From Roseinatronobacter sp052379845 (lineage in GTDB: Bacteria; Pseudomonadota; Alphaproteobacteria; Rhodobacterales; Rhodobacteraceae), in assembly GCA_052379845.1 (NCBI GenBank), contig JBQTCF010000002.1: a stretch of 64,000 nucleotides of DNA; one strand, given 5' to 3'. The notes beneath the pieces are model-generated. The model made no database searches and was not told the origin of the DNA. It saw only the letters and a program-made list of their open reading frames with translations. Each line of letters starts with the position of its first letter. Position 1 is the stretch's first letter. The translations under genes and the position numbers were made by a program. Positions 16,572 through 25,223 of this stretch are shown in pieces.

Positions 16572-18413
16572 ATGCCAAGATACCGCTCTCGGACGACGAC
16601 GCATGGACGCAACATGGCCGGCGCACGGGGCCTGTGGCGCGCAACCGGGATGAAGGAAGGCGATTTTGGCAAGCCCATTATTGCCATTGTCAACAGCTTT
16701 ACCCAATTTGTGCCCGGCCATGTGCATCTGAAGGACCTGGGCCAGATGGTCGCGCGCGAGGTCGAGAAGGCTGGCGGTGTGGCCAAGGAGTTCAATACCA
16801 TTGCGGTGGATGACGGCATTGCGATGGGCCATGACGGGATGCTGTATTCCCTGCCCTCACGCGAGATTATTGCCGATTCGGTCGAATATATGGTCAATGC
16901 CCATTGCGCGGATGCAATGGTGTGCATTTCCAATTGCGACAAGATCACGCCGGGCATGCTGATGGCGGCGATGCGGCTGAATATTCCGGTGGTGTTTGTC
17001 TCGGGCGGTCCGATGGAAGCGGGCAAGATCAACGTGGATGGCGTGGACAAAGCGCTGGATCTGGTTGATGCGATGGTTGCCGCTGCCGATGAAAAATACA
17101 CCGACGCACAGGTTCAGGCGATTGAAGAAGCCGCCTGCCCCACATGCGGGTCCTGTTCGGGCATGTTCACCGCCAATTCCATGAACTGCCTGACCGAGGC
17201 GCTGGGCCTGTCACTGCCCGGGAACGGGTCCACATTGGCGACACATGCCGACCGCAAGCAGTTGTTCCTGCGCGCGGGCCATGTGATTGTCGATCTGGCG
17301 AAGCGCTATTATGAGCACGATGACGACAGCGTGTTGCCGCGCAATATTGCCAGCTTCAAAGCGTTCGAGAATGCCATGTCGCTGGATATTGCCATGGGCG
17401 GGTCAACCAATACTGTATTGCATTTGCTGGCCGCCGCCCATGAGGGCGAGATTGATTTCACTATGCAGGATATTGACCGCCTGTCGCGGCGCGTGCCCTG
17501 CCTGTGCAAGGTGGCCCCCGCGAAAGATGATGTGCATATGGAAGATGTGCACCGCGCGGGCGGTATCATGTCGATTTTGGGTGAACTGGACCGCGCCGGA
17601 TTGCTGCACACGGATTTGCCCACGGTTCACAGCCCGACGATGGGGGACGCCCTGAACGCATGGGACGTGCGGCGCACCAACAACCCTGACGTGCATAAAT
17701 TCTTTGCGGCGGCACCCGGTGGCGTGCCCACGCAAACCGCGTTTTCACAAGAGCGGCGGTATGAGTCGGTTGATATGGACCGCCAGACAGGTGTGATCCG
17801 CGACAAGGAGCATGCCTTCAGCCAAGATGGCGGGCTGGCCGTATTGTTCGGCAATCTGGCCGAGCATGGGTGCATTGTGAAGACGGCTGGCGTGGACGAG
17901 TCGATCCTGAAATTCAGCGGCCCAGCACGGGTGTATGAATCGCAAGATGATGCAGTCAGCGGCATTCTGACCGGCAAGGTGCAGGCCGGTGAGGTTGTCA
18001 TCATCCGCTATGAAGGGCCACGCGGGGGCCCTGGCATGCAGGAAATGCTTTACCCCACCAGTTACCTGAAATCCAAAGGTCTGGGCGCGGCCTGTGCGCT
18101 GGTCACAGACGGGCGGTTTTCGGGCGGCACGTCGGGCCTGTCCATTGGCCATGTCAGCCCCGAAGCCGACGAAGGCGGGCTGATTGGGGTGGTGGAAACC
18201 GGCGATATGATCGAAATCGATATTCCCAACCGCACAATCCATCTGGCTGTGGATGACGCCGTGCTTGCAGCACGCCGCGCCGCGCAGGATGAAAAGGGGT
18301 GGGCCCCCGCGCAGCCGCGCCCGCGCAAGGTGACAACCGCATTGCGCGCCTATGCTGCGCTGACAACATCGGCGGCCATGGGGGCCGTGCGCAAATTGCC
18401 AGAAGGGTTTTAG
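16572..18413 (+). CDS. ilvD: Dihydroxy-acid dehydratase
   Basis: A 613-residue IlvD, the Fe-S dehydratase that makes the 2-oxoacid precursors of valine and isoleucine from dihydroxy acids. The N-terminus MPRYRSRTTTHGRNMAGARG is almost that of the E. coli enzyme, which decides the start at 16572 (GGAGGA at 16559-16564) over an ATG 30 bases upstream. Cluster ligands are visible in ISNCDKITPG and ACPTCGSCSGMF. It follows dgcA by 60 bases and is followed by an aminotransferase after only 3 bases, so the two are likely one transcript. True branched-chain synthesis is the default; a sugar-acid dehydratase role is less likely given the close match. Confidence 0.94.
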   Translation: MPRYRSRTTTHGRNMAGARGLWRATGMKEGDFGKPIIAIVNSFTQFVPGHVHLKDLGQMVAREVEKAGGVAKEFNTIAVDDGIAMGHDGMLYSLPSREIIADSVEYMVNAHCADAMVCISNCDKITPGMLMAAMRLNIPVVFVSGGPMEAGKINVDGVDKALDLVDAMVAAADEKYTDAQVQAIEEAACPTCGSCSGMFTANSMNCLTEALGLSLPGNGSTLATHADRKQLFLRAGHVIVDLAKRYYEHDDDSVLPRNIASFKAFENAMSLDIAMGGSTNTVLHLLAAAHEGEIDFTMQDIDRLSRRVPCLCKVAPAKDDVHMEDVHRAGGIMSILGELDRAGLLHTDLPTVHSPTMGDALNAWDVRRTNNPDVHKFFAAAPGGVPTQTAFSQERRYESVDMDRQTGVIRDKEHAFSQDGGLAVLFGNLAEHGCIVKTAGVDESILKFSGPARVYESQDDAVSGILTGKVQAGEVVIIRYEGPRGGPGMQEMLYPTSYLKSKGLGAACALVTDGRFSGGTSGLSIGHVSPEADEGGLIGVVETGDMIEIDIPNRTIHLAVDDAVLAARRAAQDEKGWAPAQPRPRKVTTALRAYAALTTSAAMGAVRKLPEGF

Positions 18414-18416
18414 AAC

Positions 18417-19280
18417 ATGAGCCGCATCGTCTATGTGAATGGCGACTACCTGCCCGAGGGGGAGGCGAAGATCTCCATCTTCGACCGTGGCTTCCTGATG
18501 GCCGATGGTGTCTATGAGGTGACAACCGTGGTCGATGGCAAGCTGATCGATTTTGACGGGCATTTTGTCCGCCTTGGGCGGTCCTTGCGGGAACTGGACA
18601 TTGAAAACCCGATGGACCGTGACGACTGGCTGGAGGTACATCGTCAGTTGGTGGCGCAAAACAGCGTTGATCAGGGCATGATCTATTTGCAGGTCACCCG
18701 TGGCGCGCCGGGGGACAGGGATTTCATCTTCCCCGACCCTGAAACCACAAAACCCACTGTCGTGTTGTTCAGCCAGTCCAACCCCGCACTGGTGAACAGC
18801 CCCAAAGCCGCGAAGGGAATCAAGGTGGTCACCATTGATGATATTCGCTGGGGCCGGCGCGATATCAAGACTGTCCAACTGCTGTATCCGTCCATGGGCA
18901 AGATGATGGCCATCAAGGCGGGCGCAGATGATGCATGGATGGTGCAAGATGGCACTGTAACCGAAGGCACGTCCAACAACGCCTATATCATCAAGGACGG
19001 GCGCATCATTACGCGGGCGCTGTCCAATGACATTTTGCACGGGATTACGCGCGCCGCTGTCCTGCGGTTTGCAAAAGAAGCACAAATGCAGGTTGAGGAA
19101 CGCAATTTCACTGTGGATGAGGCGAAATCGGCGGATGAGGCTTTCGTGACCTCTGCCAGCACATTTGTCATGCCAGTTGTCGAAATTGACGGCGCGCAAC
19201 TGGGCACCGGCAAACCCGGCCCGCTGGCGCTGCGCCTGCGCGAAATTTACATCGAGGAAAGCCGCAAGGCCGCCATTTGA
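18417..19280 (+). CDS. dat: D-amino-acid transaminase (class IV PLP aminotransferase)
   Basis: A 287-residue fold-type IV aminotransferase. The PLP lysine is predicted at Lys151 in GRRDIKTVQLLYPSMGK, matching the DIKSLNLL motif of Bacillus D-amino-acid transaminase; EGTSNNAYII supplies the family phosphate-site segment. The enzyme is expected to interconvert D-alanine and 2-oxoglutarate with pyruvate and D-glutamate. It starts 3 bases after ilvD. A branched-chain aminotransferase is the alternative, which would suit ilvD, but length and the D-transaminase-like motifs favour the D enzyme. Its place after dgcN/dgcA could link D-glutamate formation and breakdown. Confidence 0.82.
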   Translation: MSRIVYVNGDYLPEGEAKISIFDRGFLMADGVYEVTTVVDGKLIDFDGHFVRLGRSLRELDIENPMDRDDWLEVHRQLVAQNSVDQGMIYLQVTRGAPGDRDFIFPDPETTKPTVVLFSQSNPALVNSPKAAKGIKVVTIDDIRWGRRDIKTVQLLYPSMGKMMAIKAGADDAWMVQDGTVTEGTSNNAYIIKDGRIITRALSNDILHGITRAAVLRFAKEAQMQVEERNFTVDEAKSADEAFVTSASTFVMPVVEIDGAQLGTGKPGPLALRLREIYIEESRKAAI

Positions 19281-19290
19281 CCGCCTTCAA

Positions 19291-19320
19291 GTGTCGCGCC
19301 CATGCAGATGCGCGCGACAC
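19291..19320. terminator. Hairpin between convergent dat and RTX-like gene
   Basis: GTGTCGCGC at 19291-19299 and GCGCGACAC at 19312-19320 form a 9-bp perfect stem with a 12-base loop, 10 bases after the dat stop and close to the stop of the minus-strand gene. ATTT follows on the plus strand. It probably ends transcription from both sides. Confidence 0.6.
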
Positions 19321-19331
19321 ATTTCAAACAA

Positions 19332-20453
19332 TCAGGTCGTTACGCGCACATCGGCGGCACTGATACCTTCGCCAAAGGGCATGTCATCGGAATAGACAAT
19401 GCGCGCAAGCGCGACACCCCCAAAGCGGATTTGAGCTGAATTCCCAAAATCAACCACCTCGACCGTGCCAGCGGGGTCCAGCAAGGATGCGCCCAACAGG
19501 TGGCTGCCCTGCACGCCTTCGGGAACCAAGCTGGCATAGGCTTTGCCCAGATGGATTTCCAGCGTGTCGGACCTTGGGTCGAAATTGCTGATACTGGGTT
19601 CAGGGTAGCGCTGAACAGGGTCATCAAAACGCCAGTCCCCGTCAGGGAAAACGTCATAGGGCCATAAAACAAACGTGTCGGCCCCAGTGCCGGAATAGGC
19701 CACGGCCCATGACCGGATGATGATCAGATTATCGCCCGCAACCCCGTCCAGCACCTGCGGGCCGAACATTTGCCCATCACCCTTAAGGGCGATCAGCGTG
19801 TCATCGCCATCCATGCCATAGGCACGCCCGCCGCCGATTGGGTTGTCGACCCCCAAGGCGGGGTTACTGTCGACCACGATCAAAACATCCTGCGTGTCCG
19901 TGCCGCCATAGTCCAGCCGGATATCGCGGTTGTCATACGCATCATCATCGTCGGTTTCCAAACCGGGATCATCCTGCGACGGGAAAGTGTATTCCGCGCC
20001 CACCACGTCGATATCCAGCCATTCCAGCGCGTCTTGCATGTCGCCCCCCCCATAGGTGGACAATTGCACCACGGCCACCCCGTCAGCGCGCACCAAAAGC
20101 CCCTCGCCATCGGGGGCCAGCTCGCCAGTCAGGGTGACGGGCGGGGCATTTTCGGGGTCAAATCCGAACGCGCGCAGGTCAATAACCAGCGTGTCCTCAT
20201 CAGGGTTGAAATTTTCGATGACGGGATAATCCGGCCCGGCTGTGGTGCCCTGCGCCCCGGCATCCGGCGCATCGGATGAAAACACCCCTTCCAATGTGTC
20301 GGGCGCCTCGCCTGGCTGGGGCGCGGCGTCTTCGGCGGCATCTACATCGTCTTGAGTGTTATCATCCGCGTCCACGGTGTTTTCGGTGAACATGCTTGAC
20401 GCAGCAATAGCGGCCCCGGCACCCAGCAATAAGAACAGGAAACTGAAACCCAC
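19332..20453 (-). CDS. Acidic membrane-anchored protein with degenerate RTX-like repeats
   Basis: A 373-residue protein not recognised as a named family. It begins with one hydrophobic segment (FSFLFLLLGAGAAIAASSMF, residues 3-22), either a signal anchor or an uncleaved signal peptide. A low-complexity stretch rich in Asp, Glu and Ala (about 23-70) follows, then a beta-rich domain. Segments such as YGMDGDDTLIAL and YSGTGADTFVLW resemble calcium-binding RTX nonapeptides (GGxGxDxLx), and NFDPRSDTLEIHL and NFNPDEDTLVIDL form an internal repeat. It is probably exported or surface-exposed and calcium-binding; function unknown. No secretion genes lie nearby. Confidence 0.7.
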   Translation of the reverse strand: MGFSFLFLLLGAGAAIAASSMFTENTVDADDNTQDDVDAAEDAAPQPGEAPDTLEGVFSSDAPDAGAQGTTAGPDYPVIENFNPDEDTLVIDLRAFGFDPENAPPVTLTGELAPDGEGLLVRADGVAVVQLSTYGGGDMQDALEWLDIDVVGAEYTFPSQDDPGLETDDDDAYDNRDIRLDYGGTDTQDVLIVVDSNPALGVDNPIGGGRAYGMDGDDTLIALKGDGQMFGPQVLDGVAGDNLIIIRSWAVAYSGTGADTFVLWPYDVFPDGDWRFDDPVQRYPEPSISNFDPRSDTLEIHLGKAYASLVPEGVQGSHLLGASLLDPAGTVEVVDFGNSAQIRFGGVALARIVYSDDMPFGEGISAADVRVTT

Positions 20454-20542
20454 TGAATGAATCCAATTAAACTAAAATAATACCTAGATCACGCGACAAT
20501 CCTGCAAGTTTGTCAAGACAGTTTATCAAGCGGGCAGCGCCG

Positions 20543-20860
20543 CTATTCCGGTGCCGGTTTTCCGACATTCTGCGCAAATGCCGTTTTGAAAGCCGCTTGC
20601 TTGTCCGCGCTGGCATCGGTCTGGTATTTGTCGCGCCAGTCTGAATACGGCATGCCATAGATAGCTTCGCGCGCGGTGTCCTTGTCCATATCCAGCCCGC
20701 GCGCAGTGGCCGCTTCCTGATACCAGCGTGACAGGCAATTGCGGCAGAACCCGGCAAGGTTCATCATGTCGATATTCTGCACATCGCTGCGCGTGTCCAG
20801 ATGCGCCAGAAGAGCGCGAAAAGCAGCGGCTTCAACTTCTGTTCGTGTTTGCTCGTCCAT
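20543..20860 (-). CDS. DUF1244 domain protein
   Basis: A 105-residue protein of the DUF1244 family, common in Alphaproteobacteria and without an assigned function. The core NIDMMNLAGFCRNCLSRWYQ with two cysteines, followed by AIYGMPYSDWRDKYQ, is diagnostic. The ATG at 20860 is chosen because GGAGGA lies 6 bases upstream on the minus strand; a GTG at 20890 would add ten residues but lacks a good ribosome-binding site. It is divergent from pyruvate kinase. Confidence 0.85.
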   Translation of the reverse strand: MDEQTRTEVEAAAFRALLAHLDTRSDVQNIDMMNLAGFCRNCLSRWYQEAATARGLDMDKDTAREAIYGMPYSDWRDKYQTDASADKQAAFKTAFAQNVGKPAPE

Positions 20861-20959
20861 CACATCCTCCGGCAGGTCAGGATTGGACACCTGTTCATTC
20901 TTGCGCCCGTCGTCAAGGTGACTGTATCACGGGGCTTGATATCCGCTGTGAAAAATCAT

Positions 20960-20979
20960 AGTTGTTTGCGCTAACAACT
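20960..20979. promoter_or_regulatory. CceR/PckR-like operator palindrome upstream of pyruvate kinase
   Basis: AGTTGTTTGCGCTAACAACT is a 20-base palindrome with a single mismatched pair in the centre, 87 bases before the pyruvate kinase start. It closely resembles TTGTTAGCGCTAACAA, the operator of LacI-family central-carbon regulators of Alphaproteobacteria (CceR in Rhodobacter, PckR in Sinorhizobium), which are known to control Entner-Doudoroff, gluconeogenic and pyruvate-metabolism genes. The match is by eye; the regulator gene is not in the window. Confidence 0.6.
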
Positions 20980-21066
20980 TCTGCCGGTTGCATAAGGCTG
21001 CGATAACACGCCTGCCCGGCCTGGCCGAACGCATTTCGGGGTCACACCCGCCTGAAAGGACCTTGT

Positions 21067-22524
21067 ATGACCGTGATACGCCGCCACCGCATGATCAAGA
21101 TTGTCGCAACGCTGGGGCCGTCCTCGTCCAGCTATGAGATGATCCGCGCGCTTTTTGAAGCGGGCGCTGACGTGTTCCGCCTGAATATGAGTCATGGAAC
21201 CCATGAAGAAACGGCGCAACGCCATGCAATCATCCGCAAGGTGGAAGCAGATGTTGGCCGCCCCATTGGCATTCTGGCTGACCTGCAAGGCCCGAAACTG
21301 CGCATCGGCGCGTTTTCAGATGGCCCCGTGGACCTGGCGGTTGGTCAGGCCTTCCGGCTGGACCTGGACAAGGCACCGGGCAACGCGCAGCGCGTGAACC
21401 TGCCCCACCCCGAAATTTTTGCCGTGCTGGAACCGGGCGCGAACCTGCTGGTCAATGATGGCAAGGTGCGGCTGAAGGTGAATGCCTGTGGCCCTGATTT
21501 TGCCGATTGCACGGTCACGGTGGGCGGTGTCATTTCCGACCGCAAGGGTGTGAACGTGCCCGACGCTGTGCTGCCGGTTGCCGCCTTGTCCGAAAAGGAC
21601 CGCAAGGATCTGGAATTTGCCTGCCGTCTGGGTGTGGACTGGCTGGCACTGTCCTTCGTGCAGCGCGCGTCTGATGTGCTGGAAGCGCGCGAACTGGCAC
21701 AGGGGCGCGCCGCGATTCTGTCCAAAATTGAAAAACCCGCTGCGGTGCAGGCCTTTGACGAAATTCTGGCCGTGTCTGACGGGATCATGGTCGCGCGGGG
21801 CGATCTGGGCGTGGAACTGCCTGTCCAGAACGTTCCGCCCATTCAAAAACGCCTTGTGCGCAAATCCCGCGCCGCCGCCAAACCCGTGATCGTCGCAACC
21901 CAGATGCTGGAATCCATGATCGAAAGCCCCATGCCGACCCGCGCTGAAGTGTCGGACGTGGCGACCGCCATCTATGAGGGCGCTGACGCTGTGATGCTGT
22001 CGGCAGAATCAGCGGCGGGGCAGTTCCCGATTGAAGCGGTCACCACCATGAACAACGTCGCAATCGAGGTTGAAAGCGACCCCAATTACGTCGACGTCAT
22101 CAATGCATCGCGCAAACATGTGAACCACCATTCCATCGCCGACGGCATTGTTGCCGCCGCCCGCGAACTGGCCGAGAAAACCGATATTGCCGCAATCTGC
22201 TGCTTCACCGAATCGGGCACCACGGCCAGCCTTGTGGCACGCGAACGCCCGCATGTGCCCATTCTGGCCCTGACCCCGTTTCTGGGCGTTGCGCGGCGCT
22301 ATGCGCTGACATGGGGGGTGCATTGCGAACAGGTTAACGAAGTGGAGCGCTTCAAGAAAGCGGTTATCAACGCAGTGCGCGTTACCCGCAAATACGGCTT
22401 CGCCACTGAAAAGGACCAGATCCTCGTGACTGCGGGCATTCCCTTCAACCAGCCCGGCACCACGAATATTTTGCGCGTCGCACCCTGCGCGGAACACTTG
22501 ATTGTTCAGGGAGAGCCCGAGTAA
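21067..22524 (+). CDS. pyk: Pyruvate kinase
   Basis: A 485-residue pyruvate kinase, transferring phosphate from phosphoenolpyruvate to ADP in lower glycolysis or the Entner-Doudoroff route. The substrate and metal sites are evident: RLNMSHGTHE near residue 39, AILSKIEKPAAV with the catalytic lysine, GIMVARGDLGVELP and IVATQMLESMIESPMPTRAE. The C-terminal allosteric domain is complete. The upstream palindrome at 20960 suggests carbon-source control. It is followed by a small membrane-protein gene 30 bases downstream. Confidence 0.95.
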   Translation: MTVIRRHRMIKIVATLGPSSSSYEMIRALFEAGADVFRLNMSHGTHEETAQRHAIIRKVEADVGRPIGILADLQGPKLRIGAFSDGPVDLAVGQAFRLDLDKAPGNAQRVNLPHPEIFAVLEPGANLLVNDGKVRLKVNACGPDFADCTVTVGGVISDRKGVNVPDAVLPVAALSEKDRKDLEFACRLGVDWLALSFVQRASDVLEARELAQGRAAILSKIEKPAAVQAFDEILAVSDGIMVARGDLGVELPVQNVPPIQKRLVRKSRAAAKPVIVATQMLESMIESPMPTRAEVSDVATAIYEGADAVMLSAESAAGQFPIEAVTTMNNVAIEVESDPNYVDVINASRKHVNHHSIADGIVAAARELAEKTDIAAICCFTESGTTASLVARERPHVPILALTPFLGVARRYALTWGVHCEQVNEVERFKKAVINAVRVTRKYGFATEKDQILVTAGIPFNQPGTTNILRVAPCAEHLIVQGEPE

Positions 22525-22554
22525 CCTGTTTCTGCCTTGACGCGTGTGGTGGGT

Positions 22555-22788
22555 ATGGAACTGGAAACCTTGTTCTTGCTGGGTGTGTATCTGCTGCCGC
22601 TGGCAATGGTCAGCACCATGGCCGCATGGACAGACAGCCGCAAACCCGTTCTGGGCTTGGCGCTGCTGGCCTGCAGCGGCGGGCTTCTGGCATGGGTCTG
22701 GGTGCAACGGCCTGATGGCCTGTATACCTTGCGCGACATTCCCGAACTGACAGTGGCGCTGGTGGCGCGATTGATGGCACATTTATAG
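22555..22788 (+). CDS. Small two-helix membrane protein
   Basis: A 77-residue protein with two clear hydrophobic helices (about residues 4-22 and 31-51: LFLLGVYLLPLAMVSTMAAW and PVLGLALLACSGGLLAWVWV) separated by a short polar turn TDSRK. No known family was recognised. The ATG at 22555 is preferred over a TTG at 22537. It sits between pyk and rpmI, possibly in the pyk transcript. Function unknown. Confidence 0.6.
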   Translation: MELETLFLLGVYLLPLAMVSTMAAWTDSRKPVLGLALLACSGGLLAWVWVQRPDGLYTLRDIPELTVALVARLMAHL

Positions 22789-22906
22789 GCAATCACGCTT
22801 GCGCGCCACATACTTCTGGTGTAGCGAGCACCCTCTAGTTGATGCGTCCGGCCATGTGGCATGCCGAGTCGCATCTTAAACCGGTTTTCGAACTAAGGAG
22901 TCGGAA

Positions 22907-23107
22907 ATGCCCAAGATGAAGACCAAATCAGGCGCCAAGAAGCGCTTCTCCATGACCGCTAGCGGCAAGGTCAAGGCGGGTCAGGCTGGCAAACGCCACG
23001 GCATGATCAAGCGGACCAAGAAATTCATTCGCGACGCGCGCGGAAACACCATCCTGTCTGATCAGGATGCGCGTATCGTCAAGAAATACATGCCCTACGA
23101 CCGCTAA
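22907..23107 (+). CDS. rpmI: 50S ribosomal protein L35
   Basis: A 66-residue lysine-rich protein starting MPKMKTKSGAKKRFS, the standard L35 N-terminus, and ending at RIVKKYMPYDR. It is preceded by AAGGAG at 22894-22899. The preceding 118 bases hold a GATGCG...CGCATC inverted pair, possibly leader structure. infC, often upstream in other bacteria, is absent here. rplT follows after 12 bases. Confidence 0.97.
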   Translation: MPKMKTKSGAKKRFSMTASGKVKAGQAGKRHGMIKRTKKFIRDARGNTILSDQDARIVKKYMPYDR

Positions 23108-23119
23108 GGAGGCGCTGTC

Positions 23120-23482
23120 ATGTCCCGAGTTACTTCCGGCAAAGTCACCCATGCCCGTCACCGCAAGGTCGTTAAAGCCGCAAAAGGCTATTACGGCGCG
23201 CGGTCGCGCAATTTCCGCACTGCAACGCAGGCGGTTGACAAGGCCAACCAATACGCAACACGCGACCGCAAGGTGCGCAAGCGCAATTTCCGCGCGCTGT
23301 GGATTCAGCGTATCAACGCCGCTGTGCGCGAAATCGACCCCAGCCTGACATATTCGCGTTTCATCAACGCACTGGGTCTGGCCGGTATCGAAGTGGACCG
23401 CAAGGTTCTGGCCGATCTGGCCGTGCATGAACCCGAAGCCTTTGGCCAGATTGTTGCCAAAGCACAGGCCGCAATGGCCTAA
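23120..23482 (+). CDS. rplT: 50S ribosomal protein L20
   Basis: A 120-residue L20, a primary 23S rRNA-binding assembly protein. The N-terminus MSRVTSGKVTHARHRKVVK and the SRNFRTA and KRNFRALWIQRINAA segments are family hallmarks. It follows rpmI in the usual order and is ended by a strong Rho-independent terminator 26 bases downstream. Confidence 0.97.
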   Translation: MSRVTSGKVTHARHRKVVKAAKGYYGARSRNFRTATQAVDKANQYATRDRKVRKRNFRALWIQRINAAVREIDPSLTYSRFINALGLAGIEVDRKVLADLAVHEPEAFGQIVAKAQAAMA

Positions 23483-23508
23483 GGGTTTACACAACGCGAC
23501 GTTGAATG

Positions 23509-23536
23509 AACCGCATGCCCGCGCATGCGGTTTTTT
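23509..23536 (+). terminator. Rho-independent terminator after rplT
   Basis: AACCGCATGC at 23509-23518 and GCATGCGGTT at 23523-23532 form a 10-bp perfect stem with a CCGC loop, directly followed by a T-run (TTTTC). This is the clearest intrinsic terminator in the window. Confidence 0.9.
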
Positions 23537-23645
23537 CTTTGCCCGACAAGGTGATCCGCGATATGGCAAACGAAAGCAGGCCAGCCCCTTGGCCTTTACC
23601 CATCGACTGCCCATATAGGGCCAAAGAGCAATACAGAGGGCGATC

Positions 23646-24554
23646 ATGCTGGAATTGAACACAGGCGCAAACACAGCCGATGACACACTTATTATTGACG
23701 GTTCCGACCGCGATTTCATGGCGCAGGTCATCGAGGTCAGCAAGGACGTTCCTGTTATCGTGGATTTCTGGGCGCCATGGTGTGGGCCATGCAAAACCCT
23801 TGGCCCCGCGCTGGAAGCCGAAGTGCGCGCCGCACGCGGCAAGGTGCGTATGGTCAAGATCAATGTCGACGAAAATCAGGCCATCGCCGGTCAGTTGCGT
23901 GTGCAGTCTATCCCGACAGTCTATGCCTTTCATCAGGGCCAACCGGTTGACGGGTTTCAAGGCGCGCAACCGCCCGCGGCCCTGAAGGAATTTGTGGCCA
24001 AACTGGCCGCGCTGGCATCTGGCGATGACGGGCTGGACGCCGCGCTGGATGAAGCGGAAACCATGCTGGAACAGGGCGCCGCAGCAGATGCCGCGCAGGT
24101 TTTCGCGGCTGTCCTGGCCGAGGAGCCCGAAAACGCGCGCGCCTTTGGCGGGTTGGCCCGCGCCCATATTGCCGCTGGAAATCTGGACCAGTCCGAAGCG
24201 CTTATTGCCAATGTCCCCGCCGCCATTGCGACCACCACCGAACTGGAGGCCGCGCGCGCGAAACTGGCACTTGCCCGTCAGGCCGAAAGCGCTGGCCCCG
24301 TGGATGACCTGCGCGCGCAGGTTCAGGCAAATCCTGACGACCATCAGGCACGGTTCGACCTTGCGCAGGCGCTGTATGCCACCAACCAGATTGACGCCGC
24401 AATTGATGAATTGCTGGAATTGTTCCGCCGTGACCGCGACTGGCAAGATGGCGCTGCCAAGACCCAATTGTTCACAATATTTGACGCGTTGAAGCCAAAT
24501 GATCCTTTGGCAACAAAGGGACGGCGCAAACTTAGCTCGATGATATTTGCCTAA
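23646..24554 (+). CDS. CnoX-like thioredoxin-TPR protein
   Basis: A 302-residue protein with a thioredoxin domain (residues 20-125) whose active site WCGPC uses Cys46 and Cys49, followed by a helical TPR-like domain (about 130-300) rich in repeats such as AQVFAAVLAEEPENARAFGGLARAHIAAG-type pairs. This is the YbbN/CnoX architecture, a chaperedoxin that holds unfolded proteins for GroEL during oxidative stress. Unlike E. coli CnoX, which lacks the first cysteine, the complete CxxC here suggests real redox activity, as reported for alphaproteobacterial versions. It precedes the Lon-domain gene by 27 bases. Confidence 0.88.
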   Translation: MLELNTGANTADDTLIIDGSDRDFMAQVIEVSKDVPVIVDFWAPWCGPCKTLGPALEAEVRAARGKVRMVKINVDENQAIAGQLRVQSIPTVYAFHQGQPVDGFQGAQPPAALKEFVAKLAALASGDDGLDAALDEAETMLEQGAAADAAQVFAAVLAEEPENARAFGGLARAHIAAGNLDQSEALIANVPAAIATTTELEAARAKLALARQAESAGPVDDLRAQVQANPDDHQARFDLAQALYATNQIDAAIDELLELFRRDRDWQDGAAKTQLFTIFDALKPNDPLATKGRRKLSSMIFA

Positions 24555-24581
24555 GCCGTTTCTCGGGTTAGGTTCCCTGTC

Positions 24582-25223
24582 ATGGCGCGTATAAAAGACT
24601 TCCCTGATCTTATTCCTGTGTTTCCGCTGCCGGGCGCGTTGTTGCTACCGCGTGCGCGGTTGCCGTTGCATATTTTTGAACCCAGATATCTGGCAATGCT
24701 GGATGATTGCATGAAAACGCCGCATCGGCTGATCGGAATGATCCAGCCGCGCAGCATTCCGCAAAGCGACGAGAAGGCGCTGCACAGCATTGGGTGCGCG
24801 GGGCGCCTGACGGCGTTTTCCGAAACCGAGGATGGGCGCTATATGATCACCCTGACCGGCGTTTCGCGGTTCCGGTTGCGGCAGGAAGTGTCCGGCTTCA
24901 CCCCGTATCGCCGCGCAGATATTGCATGGGACGGGTTCGAACGTGACCGCGGCGGCGACGAACAGGACACTGAATTTGACCGACGGCAGTTTTTCGATGT
25001 GCTTAAACGGTTCTTTTCCGTGCATGGCTTGTCAACCGATTGGGGCAGCCTGACCGAAGCTGATGACGAATTGCTTATCAACTCACTGTCCATGCTTTGC
25101 CCATTCGATGCGGATGACAAACAAGCCCTGCTTGAAGCGCCGTCCTTGACCACACGCCGCGAAACACTGGTCACGCTTATGGAATTTGCCCTGCGCGGCG
25201 GCACGGACGAGGCCATGCAATGA
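24582..25223 (+). CDS. Lon substrate-binding (LAN/PUA-like) domain protein
   Basis: A 213-residue stand-alone homologue of the N-terminal substrate-binding domain of Lon protease. PVFPLPGALLLPRARLPLHIFEPRY (about residues 12-36) and IGCAGRLTAFSETEDGRYMITLTG are the family core. There is no AAA+ or protease domain. Its molecular role is undefined; it may deliver or recognise proteins. The stop codon overlaps the start of the Trm112 gene (ATGA at 25220), and the thioredoxin gene lies just upstream, so the three are probably co-transcribed. Confidence 0.88.
   Translation: MARIKDFPDLIPVFPLPGALLLPRARLPLHIFEPRYLAMLDDCMKTPHRLIGMIQPRSIPQSDEKALHSIGCAGRLTAFSETEDGRYMITLTGVSRFRLRQEVSGFTPYRRADIAWDGFERDRGGDEQDTEFDRRQFFDVLKRFFSVHGLSTDWGSLTEADDELLINSLSMLCPFDADDKQALLEAPSLTTRRETLVTLMEFALRGGTDEAMQ

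Noticed and set aside
20470..20520. Promoter for the RTX-like gene from a TTGACA on the minus strand
   Set aside because: The -35 box is perfect, but the sequence at correct spacing (CGTGAT) is a poor -10, so it was left uncalled.
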